Below are positions 56,378 through 64,000 of a stretch of DNA of 64,000 nucleotides, one piece after another. Positions within the stretch are counted from its first letter, which is position 1; every line of letters begins with the position of its first letter. The position numbers were made by a program, and so were the translations under genes. Source of the DNA: Aphanomyces cochlioides. Lineage: Eukaryota > Oomycota > Saprolegniomycetes > Saprolegniales > Verrucalvaceae. The stretch covers positions 930,001 to 994,000 of the forward strand of contig JAHQRK010000006.1 in the NCBI GenBank assembly GCA_019828595.1. The letters are read 5' to 3'. A model generated the notes under the pieces. The model did no database searches. It was given only the letters and a program-made list of their open reading frames with translations, and was not told where the DNA came from.

Positions 56378-57244
56378 TCAAGCATCGTCTGCGGCTGGAG
56401 TCGTGGATTCCTTTGGCTTTGACCATCGCGCACGTAGTTGCGTCTTGTCGGCTGGCGTCTTTCGCTGAGGTCCGGCCGGTTTTGGCGTCGTCAAAGCCAA
56501 GCCCGACTGCACGACGCGGAGTTGATCCTTGTACTTGATCGCGACATACGTCGAATAAGCCAAGAACAAAGTCTTCGTGACCAGCGTGGCCGCTTCATCC
56601 ACGACGATAGTGCCAATCGTCTCGTGGCGGTATCGCAGCACGATTGTTCGCACGGGATAAAAGAGCCGCATGGTCAAGAGCGCTGTAAACAAAGTGAGTA
56701 ATGGCCTGGCAGCGTCTCCGATTCGCTTGAGAGGCGCCATCACTTCAAAGTACACGACAGCCAGCAAGACAAGATAGACCACGCAGGACAAACTGAAGTT
56801 GAAATAAAACGCAAACGCGTCGATGCATAGATCAGCTTGAAGATCTAGCAGCACGAAGCTCACTTCCAACGTCATGGCAAAGATCGTAAGCGGCCAGTCC
56901 GTGCCAGCCACAGCTAACAAGTCCAGCAAAACAAGCGGTCTCGACACAATCGAGTCAATCCAGCGCATGACAAAGACGGAGCGCAGTCGCCCTTCGATCG
57001 AGTCCGACGGAAGGACGACGACAAGCGCCCCGACAGCGACACACCCAGACGCCAACATGTTGATCAATAGAACCAACGATTTCGCAATGCAGCTGTAGCG
57101 AAGCGCCACCGGACGACTTGGATCTCGAGCGACGTACGCGTAGTAGCTCCATAAGGCCAGCTTCACCAAGTTGAGGGCTCCCACGACAGCCAACGCTGTC
57201 GGATGGTCGAGTAAGTTCGGAGGAGCGAGCGGTAGATCGTGCAT
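56378..57244 (-). CDS. Candidate type I (microbial) rhodopsin
   Basis: A 288-aa single exon; the ATG at 57244 is used, the open frame running to a TTG at 57280. Seven hydrophobic helices are visible. Helix C reads RWIDSIVSRPLVLLDL, matching the rhodopsin pattern R-[YW]-x-D-x3-[TS]-x-P-x4-D, with Asp at the proton-acceptor and -donor positions. Helix F has FYPVRTIVL around the conserved Tyr-Pro. Helix G has TLVTKTLFLAYSTYVAI, with Lys at the retinal-lysine position (cf. K-x-L-F in proteorhodopsins); the counter-ion Asp four residues before it is Thr. The tail is basic. Role as pump, channel or sensor is unknown; fungal opsin-related proteins without chromophore are the alternative, but they lack the Lys. 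Confidence 0.7.
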   Translation of the reverse strand: MHDLPLAPPNLLDHPTALAVVGALNLVKLALWSYYAYVARDPSRPVALRYSCIAKSLVLLINMLASGCVAVGALVVVLPSDSIEGRLRSVFVMRWIDSIVSRPLVLLDLLAVAGTDWPLTIFAMTLEVSFVLLDLQADLCIDAFAFYFNFSLSCVVYLVLLAVVYFEVMAPLKRIGDAARPLLTLFTALLTMRLFYPVRTIVLRYRHETIGTIVVDEAATLVTKTLFLAYSTYVAIKYKDQLRVVQSGLALTTPKPAGPQRKTPADKTQLRARWSKPKESTTPAADDA

Positions 57245-57549
57245 TTTCAACTGACCAACAACCAACTTGACCTTCTTCAAACAGAATTCTTAACGGGCGT
57301 AAGACAGTAAGACAAGTCAACGACATCGTGGAGGGATCTAGCTCAACCCCTCTGTCGAGCATGCCCGTCCACCGGATCAACTCCAGCCGCCATCCAACCC
57401 CCCCCCCAATGTTTCCGCTGGGAACGGGCGTTCTTCTAGCTCTCTAACCTCTTTGTTGATGCCATCGAGGCTGTCTGCCTTACTGTGCTGTCTGATGGTT
57501 GCTTGACGTCTGTGGCTTGGTGTCCCTCCATGACAGTTTCATCGAGAGG
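57245..57549. promoter_or_regulatory. Divergent intergenic region: rhodopsin and LRRC45 genes
   Basis: 305 bp between the start codons of two divergent genes; must contain both promoters. It includes a C9 run at 57400-57408. Confidence 0.45.
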
Positions 57550-59577
57550 ATGCCGAATGGACATGCACAGCTGAGCCATGGATTCCATCGCAGTCGGGAC
57601 GACAAGATCCGCGACAAGGCCGACACCGATGGCCCGATCCTGGATTTGAGCAATGCATACCTTGGAGACGACGGCTGTCCTGACATTGTGCGAATCCTGC
57701 GGCAATATCCGCGCAAGACGGTGCTGGATTTGCGTGGCAATCGTATCCAAGCCGACGGAGTCTGTATCCTCGCCGCGATGCTCAAGACGAATGTGACGCT
57801 TGTGCATGTCAACCTCGAGTGGAACTGCATCGGGGTGTTGGATCATGGCATGGAAGCTCTCGCCAGCGCCGTAGCACTCAACACTGCCTTGACATGTTTG
57901 GATCTACGCAACAACTCGATCGGTCCTGATGGCGCCATCCTCTTGGCCCAAGCACTTCGACGGAATCGAACGCTGGAAGAGCTCGACTTGCGCTGGAACG
58001 ACATTGGATCCTCAGGCGGCTCGGCGCTTCTCGACATGCTCGAGGACAACTCAACGTTGAGGCGGCTGCACCTTCTGGGCAACAACGTGTCCATTGCCAT
58101 TACGGACGCGATTGACACGGCGATCAAGCGGAACGAGCAGTCAAAGCACCACGCTGGGAAAGAGTACGAAAACAACGACGAGGACAATTCATCTCTGGCG
58201 CCTGTCGTCGAGCAGGACGACTCGCCGCATATTCTGCTGGAATACATGGCGGACAAGGAGCGTCTCGCTGCCGAGATCACAGCGCTGAAGAAGCAAATGG
58301 AGCTCATGGAAAGCCAAGTAGAGAGTCGGGATAGCTCCATCTCGCAGCTTGAACGAGAGCTTCAAATTGCCTGCGATGAACGCGATCGGTGGGAACAGCG
58401 AGACGCCCATGGACGCCAGCAAATTGTCGACACGACCGCGCGATTGGAACAATGCGAAGCGAAGAGAAAGCAAGACTTGGACGAGCAGGACAAGCAGAAC
58501 AAAGCCATGAACGAGACGCTCCTCCAGCTCAAGCAGGACAAGTTTGAGCTCGAACGCACTCTAGCTCGTGTTCAGGATGACTTGGAGCAAGGCCAGAAGC
58601 AGTCGGCGCAGGAAATTCGTCTGCTCGAAGTGGAGAGCGTGAAAATGCGAGCGCAGTGGCAAGCCAGCCAGGACGAAGTCGCGCGACTGCGGGAACAAGT
58701 CGCCGACGAGCGAAAGGAAGCAAATCGACGGGAAACGCACTGGCAGTCTGAAATAGAAGCAGTCAAGCAAGCCACCGCCCGCAGGTACACATCTCCAAGC
58801 CATGGTTGGAGTTGAAAATTGCGTTCTAGAGCCGAGATGGCGATCGAATTGCTCGAGCAGCAGCTTCGCCATGCCACCAGCCAAGTCCAGGACTTGCAGA
58901 CGGAGCTACAAGCTCAGCGAGAGCGCGCCGAGTCGCTGCAGAGCCAACTGCTCGAGCTCAAAGTCGCCCATGAAGCCCAGCTAGGCGACGTGACGGCGAA
59001 GATGGAGAAGGAATGCCAAGAGCGCATGGAACGAACCGTGGCCAGCGTCGAAGCGCAGCTAGAAGCCATGCGGCGCCAGCGCGTCCAGCTTGAGAACGAT
59101 TTGGACAAACATCGACTCCAGCTCGACCAGATGCGTGACGACAAAGCGCGACGGACGAAACTCCACGAAGAAGAAATGGAGCAGCGGAACGCCACGATCC
59201 AACAACTCAAAGCAGAGCTCGCCGCCGCGGAAGAGAAGCTCGCGAATGTCGAGATGGAACTTGTCCGGCAGACGCGCAAGACGGAAAACGTTGCTGACCG
59301 CGTCAACGAACTCGAAAACGAGTTGGATCGCGCGACGAGCATGCATGAACAACGCGTGGCCGAGCTCGAGGAAGCGATCGGTCGTGAGAAGAAAGCGCAG
59401 GAAGAGAGCGCGGCGGCAACTCGAGAAAAGCAGCGGCGGCTAAATGAACGCATCGCGTCGCTCGAAGCGACGTGTGAAGCCGCGAAGCGCGAGCACGACC
59501 TGGAGCTGCAAGCCTTTGCCACGAGTGTCCACGAGCATGTGCAAACTTGGATGAGTCAACGTCCGTCGAAACATTAA
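57550..59577 (+). CDS. LRRC45: LRRC45-like centrosome/basal-body linker protein
   Basis: Two exons with an intron at 58785-58829; about 660 aa. ATG at 57550; the frame extends to a TTG at 57499. The N-terminal 200 residues are RI-type leucine-rich repeats (TVLDLRGNRI, CLDLRNNSIGPDG, ELDLRWNDIGSSGG, RLHLLGNNV). The remaining 450 residues are one long coiled coil. The LRWND-GG spacing and the overall size match LRRC45, which in animals links centrioles and supports cilium assembly. A role at zoospore flagellar basal bodies is inferred. The stop is one base from the stop of the convergent PDE6D gene. Confidence 0.8.
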
Positions 59578-59578
59578 G

Positions 59579-60398
59579 TTATTCGTAAAAGATTCGGTAG
59601 ACCGTCTTTGCAATGAGCGCGTCGCCGTCGTAGAATCCTGTCTCGATCGTGATCTTGCCGCTGATGGCGTCGGCGGGGAGCATCGTCTCGGCCGCTTCGA
59701 TCGTTTGCTGCCATGAATTCGTCGAGTCGGGGATGACGTAGCCAAACGTAAAGAGCCATTCTACGACAAACACAGCGTCCGATTCGGCGGCATTGGCGCG
59801 GCGGTCGTACCTTCCAAGCATTTGCCATGCAAGAAGACGCGCTGCTCGAGACGAAAGTCTGTGATTTCATGGAGCGAGGAAAAGTTGATCTCGCGCGACA
59901 CGGAGCCGCAGTCGAGGATGCTCTTGGGCACCACCGCTACGAGAATTTGTCGTCCAGATCGTGGCGTTTGGGGGTGTGCGTTGTACCTTTTTGTTCGCGT
60001 TCAAACATGTCGTGGCCCCATTTTTGCGACTGCCAGAGGAGTCGACCCGTGTCACCGCACCGCATATTCATAAAATTTCTATCACATTGCAGTGAGATGA
60101 CCAAGACGGCGACGACGACGACGACGGTGGCGTACATTTTGAGTCCCTCAGCGATGCGTTTGCCGCGTGGATCGGTCGCTTTTTGGATCCGACCGACCGA
60201 CGGACGGTGTCGAATCGCATTCCATTCCTGCTCCACTTCGAGGTCGTCCATCTTGTCCAGTGCGTCCATCTCGTCGTCTTGGCCCGACGACGTGACGGAC
60301 TTGGATTCCGCGTCGTGATCGCCGTCGTAATCCTTGTCTCCAGACGCTTTCTCGTACGACTCGTCGTCGTCTGTGTGCTTGTAGCCCTTGCGCTCCAT
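59579..60398 (-). CDS. PDE6D: PDE6D (prenyl-binding protein delta) homologue
   Basis: Four exons; introns at 60079-60135, 59937-59986 and 59761-59810. The PDE-delta core is complete: LKINFMNMRCGDTGRLLWQ, VPKSILDCGSVSREINFSS, FRLEQRVFLHGKCLEEW, FGYVIPDSTNSWQQTIEAA and SGKITIETGFYDGDALIA, ending in RIFYE. In animals this immunoglobulin-like protein shuttles prenylated cargo and releases it in the cilium through ARL3. The protein has an extra acidic N-terminal extension of about 85 residues rich in Asp, Glu, Ser and Lys. It shares an 84-bp divergent promoter with DYNC2I1. Confidence 0.92.
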
Positions 60399-60482
60399 GG
60401 TCGGCGGTCGTCTGGCGACTTTTGGCCGAAATCCGAAAAGATTTTTTGTGAAAGGTCACGACGGTGAGCGATTTTTTGGACG
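60399..60482. promoter_or_regulatory. 84-bp bidirectional promoter: PDE6D and DYNC2I1
   Basis: The two ATGs of these divergent ciliary genes are separated by only 84 bp, so core promoter and leaders must overlap. Joint expression at flagellum formation is plausible but inferred. Confidence 0.5.
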
Positions 60483-63400
60483 ATGGCCGAACCAAAGACC
60501 AGCGACGACGTGAAGCGCGAATTGAAGAAAGCGTCCAAGAAGAGCTCCAAGAAGACAGTGCCGTCGGCGGCGCCTGAAGGGCCACCGGTAGTCGCTCCAA
60601 AGACACCGCCAGCCAACGCCACGCCGCAGAAACCAGTCGCCGCGACGCCCACACCGAGCATGAACGACGTGCCCAAGATGAACTTTTCAGCCGCAAACCT
60701 TGGCATGCCGTCTGCAGAGCCGAAAAGCGACGCTCCAGACGCCGACAAGCTCAAGAAGAAAGCGTCCAAGAAGAAAGCTCCAGAGACTGCCGCGCCACCG
60801 ACGGCCGCCGTCGCACCAACAGTTGAAGCATTGGCCCCGGCGGCGGTACTTCCAAGCCCGCGACGATTGACTTATGTGTGGATAGACACCGAAAGACGAT
60901 GAAGAGGAGCGAGCGCGTCAAGCCGCTCGCCGTGAAGCCAAGCGTCAGAAGCAGAAGGAAATGGAAGAAGCGAAGCGACGAGAGATGGAACGCCAGGCCC
61001 TCGAGCTCGCCAAGCGGGAAGAAGAAGCCAAGCAGCGCGAACTCCGCAAGGCCGAGGAGCTTGCTGCGCTCAATGCCAACGCTGAGGAATGCCAAGAGGA
61101 AGACGACTACGACGAGGACTTTGAGGTAAAACTTCTTCCATCCTACATGGCTGCTCACAGTCGGTAGAACTACGACGACGACAACTTTGAGGACGACCCG
61201 GCCAAGGACAAGACGAAATCCAACCAGCACGACAAGACACCGGCGGTCGACGACGCCACCGTCCAAAAGATACGAGAGGCGTTGCATGCCGAATCCAAAG
61301 CGCCGGCGAAGAAATCGTCGGCGCCACCGCCACTCGCGTCGCAAGCCAAGGAATCCAAAGATGCCAAAGGTACCCTGACAACAAGCTAAGATCTGGGCTT
61401 AGCTTGGTAAAACATAGCAAGCAGCGGCGGCGCCAAGAAAACCAACGCGTCCATCGCAGCGCTCAAGCATTCGATCGATCCACGTGCAAAGCGCGTCAAG
61501 GTCTCGTCTCCGACGCCAGCCTCTGCTTATCGTGGCTCGTAGGAAGTGCTGGAGAAGAAGAAATTCGACACGGGGCGCTTTGAACTCTTCCAGCAATTGC
61601 CCCTCACGGAAGTTGACAAGTACATGAACCAACTACGCATTGGCATCGTGCGGCAAGTCTTTGTCCAGACAAACGACGACGCGCGCGGCGTCGCGACGCA
61701 GACAAAATCCCGCGAGACCAAAGACCAGTCGATGCATTTCCCAGACGACATGGGCATTGACTCGACGTCGAATTCAACCTCCCATCAGTTTATTCGCTTC
61801 CTAGAGCGAGCCTCCCATGTACTCGAAACTTTCTTTGGAGAATTCTAAGCAGGCGCCCATCTCTAGGTGGTCGAAGTCTTGCTGGAAGAGAATCTCATGC
61901 ATGCTGAAGCGGATAACGACACGACAGCAGAGCGAACGCACTCGATTGCAAAAGCCAACGAATGGAGCACGAATCAAGTGACGACTCGAGACCATGCACT
62001 TCTCCAAGCTCGATCGATTGTCGGTGTGTCCTCTCTGCGCTGGTCGTGGCGCTCACTCGACACACTAGACCTTTCATTCTCGGCGCAAGTTTCGCACTGG
62101 CTGCTCTGCGCGTATAGCCCAAGTGACGACAACAACGCCGTCTTGGGGGACAAGTCGCTCCTGTGCGTTTGGGACCTCAACCAAATTGAGACGCCAGTTC
62201 GGTACATTCTGTCGTCTCCGTGGAGCTTGCGGAATCAATTTTCGCTAGATGGCTGCGCTCTGAAGGCGTCGTGAGCTGCTGTAGCATGGGGCCAGGGCGG
62301 GATATGTTCGCCCTCTGCGGCACTGACGAAGGCGTTGTTCAATTATGGGACTTGCGGTTGCGTCCATCGCCGTACTTTGAAGGTTTGCGACTTGCTTGAC
62401 TGACAGAGTCTCAAGACATGCTCTTGCGATAGTGTCGATGCCAAGTCGAGACAAAGTCTGCGTCGTTCCGCCAACGTACTCGACGGCAGGAATGAAACAC
62501 GAATTGAAGACGAACCATGCTGCTCCCATCGTAAGTACCGATAGAAGTTGACGCTTGAGAGTCTTCCTAGTTGGCTGTACGCCCGATCCACGCCAAGCAA
62601 CAAGGTTTCTCCGTCGAAATCTTCTCAAATGTCACGCTGGAATAGGCGCTAGCTTTCAATTTGGCTCGCTGGACAACCGCGGGCTAGTCATTGTGTGGAG
62701 CGTCGTTGAATTCCGCGCTGACAACGAGTACATCCTCAACTGCATGATTCACAGCTCATGCTTCGTATAGAGCAGTCGTTGGCGACTCGTGCGTGGAGTT
62801 TGGAGGCCGATTAAAGCTCGTCAAGACTGCTGTGGTCGACTCCGCCATGCTCAGCTCGTCGAATCCGCTGCAAGTTGGTCCAAGCGCCGTCGACTTGGCT
62901 TTCTTCCCCTCGGATTCAAACCAGTTCGTTCCACGTTGACTCGGACGAGCTAAACCTTCGTGGACAGGTTTGTCGTTGCGACTACCAATGGCTCCATCGT
63001 TCACGCCAGTCGGTTTGACAAGAAGCTCGCCGTCAAGACATATCGCCGAGGCTACAGCGGAGTGTCTGCCGTCACGTGCTTGGGCTTCCATCCGTTCATG
63101 CCGGGGTATTTCCTCGCTGGATATGCCGACGGCAGTGTGAGGTTTGCTCGCGTCCAAGTGTCCAAGTTTCTCATGCTCAATCAATCCCATAGTCTCTTCC
63201 ACACCGACTTGGCGCAGGATGTCGCGACGTGGTTTGAGGCTTCAGTTCCCGTGACACGAGTGCAGTGGTCTCCCTCTCGACCAGGGGCGTTCTACGTCTT
63301 GTCGTCTAATGGGGCGCTGGCCATTTGGGACCTCTTGGCCTCTCGCATGGTACGACAGAGCACGAATTCCCCCAAGGGCGTTATACCCTCTTAGAGCCCC

Positions 63401-63688
63401 ATCGTTTCTGTTGTCGGCAAGCGCAAAGGCAAAGCTCTCTTCTCCCTCTCGTATAGATCGCCCGTTGGTAGACCAACCTGAGAGTTTGCATCTAGGGCCG
63501 ATGTCGCTCGAACTTGTCGTCCTTGCATTGCCATTTCAGACGGAACAAACCAGCTTGAGATCCACGAGCTCAGGTACAATCCCGGCGTCATCCGCACTTG
63601 ATTCCCTCGTGAAAATAGCCCGATCTTGGCCCAAAAGACCAAAGATGAGGCGGCGGTCGTCGACACGTTGCTGGCGGGTGTCATTTAG
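60483..63688 (+). CDS. DYNC2I1: Dynein-2 intermediate chain 1 (WDR60) homologue
   Basis: A multi-exon gene with about ten or more short introns (for example about 60846-60890, 63349-63394, 63451-63496 and 63573-63617); the last codons before the TAG at 63688 read DTLLAGVI. The N-terminal third is Lys/Ala/Pro-rich, then a charged helix (REMERQALELAKREEEAK), then acidic DDYDEDFE and NYDDDNFEDD segments typical of WDR60. WD repeats follow (LLCVWDLNQIETPV, DEGVVQLWDLR, NRGLVIVWSVV, YADGSVRFARV, SNGALAIWDLL). In other eukaryotes this subunit loads light chains and drives retrograde intraflagellar transport. Exon borders in 62260-62980 are less certain. Confidence 0.85.
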
Positions 63689-64000
63689 CCGTAGTTGGTC
63701 GTTGGTGTGATGTTTAATAGAGAGAATGCTGCAAAGTGAAAAATCCCATCAAGTCCGCAAACAGGAGCGATCTCCATGGAGGTCATGGCGGTATTGAGGT
63801 AGATGATATTCTCTAGAACCCACAGAGTGCTGGGAAAGACTCCCTTTGTATCGGCTAAAGGACGCCAAGGCGGTTTTGAATCAGTGTTTCCCACGTCGTG
63901 CTGTCAACGTTACTTGCATGAGAATTCGTCGGCCCGCACGCGATGCACTTCTTCCAGCGCGCTGCAGCCGCCGGTTCTGTTGACGTTCTGTCTATTTAGA
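63685..64000 (-). CDS. Unrecognised gene, 3' end only
   Basis: Two exons visible with an intron at 63855-63913. The upstream exon runs off the window edge and contains CIAC, a possible zinc or disulfide pair. The last exon encodes a mixed hydrophobic stretch (VLENIIYLNTAMTSMEIAPV) ending TTNYG. The TAA at 63685-63687 overlaps the TAG of the convergent DYNC2I1 gene. No family recognised. Confidence 0.55.

Overview
The window is a compact, intron-bearing eukaryotic nuclear segment, most likely from an oomycete of the Saprolegniales (Aphanomyces/Saprolegnia-like). The evidence is short GT...AG introns of about 40-57 bp throughout, a BT1/FBT transporter expansion, a START-plus-FYVE-like protein, a Ty3-type retroelement relic, and flagellar genes expected in a zoospore-forming organism. 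Lineage is inferred from gene content; no marker gene was compared.

Layout. 1-1086: 3' part of a coiled-coil protein (minus). 2038-4577: mitochondrial Twinkle-type primase-helicase, tail-to-tail with an SLC25A38-like carrier (4587-5372). 6771-8250: ethanolamine/choline phosphotransferase. 9874-23160: three same-strand folate-biopterin transporter copies, one intact and two broken, separated by repeats and a 5'-truncated Ty3/Gypsy relic with a 262-bp LTR. 24651-30037: IQ-motif protein, a large unrecognised protein with CxxC pairs, and the ESCRT-III subunit CHMP2/VPS2. 31178-31249: tRNA-Gly(UCC). 31668-36932: two convergent tetraspanin-like genes, a Cys-rich type I membrane protein and a coiled-coil membrane protein. 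36955-40445: BK/Slo-type K+ channel with an acidic stretch resembling the calcium bowl. 41026-43465: START/FYVE-like protein and a DGAT2 acyltransferase. 43678-50116: six head-to-tail copies of a 1,049-bp unit. 50952-53732: WD40-M20 fusion resembling Dug2. 53853-56269: CWH43/PGAP2IP-like membrane protein with an endonuclease/exonuclease/phosphatase domain. 56378-57244: candidate type I (microbial) rhodopsin. 57550-63688: LRRC45, PDE6D and DYNC2I1/WDR60 homologues, all linked to cilia or centrosomes. 63685-64000: partial unrecognised gene.

The standout system is the tandem array at 43678-50116. Each unit carries two divergently transcribed genes for small secreted peptides (80 and 81 aa). Both have a signal peptide, a short polar spacer and a Trp/Gly-rich C-terminus. 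One peptide adds four cysteines; the other adds Arg-Arg pairs and is one-third tryptophan in its last 36 residues. All twelve frames are intact, and the six copies of each peptide are identical in sequence.

Gene packing is tight. Several convergent pairs have stop codons within 1-35 bp or overlapping, and several divergent pairs share intergenic spaces of about 85-305 bp.
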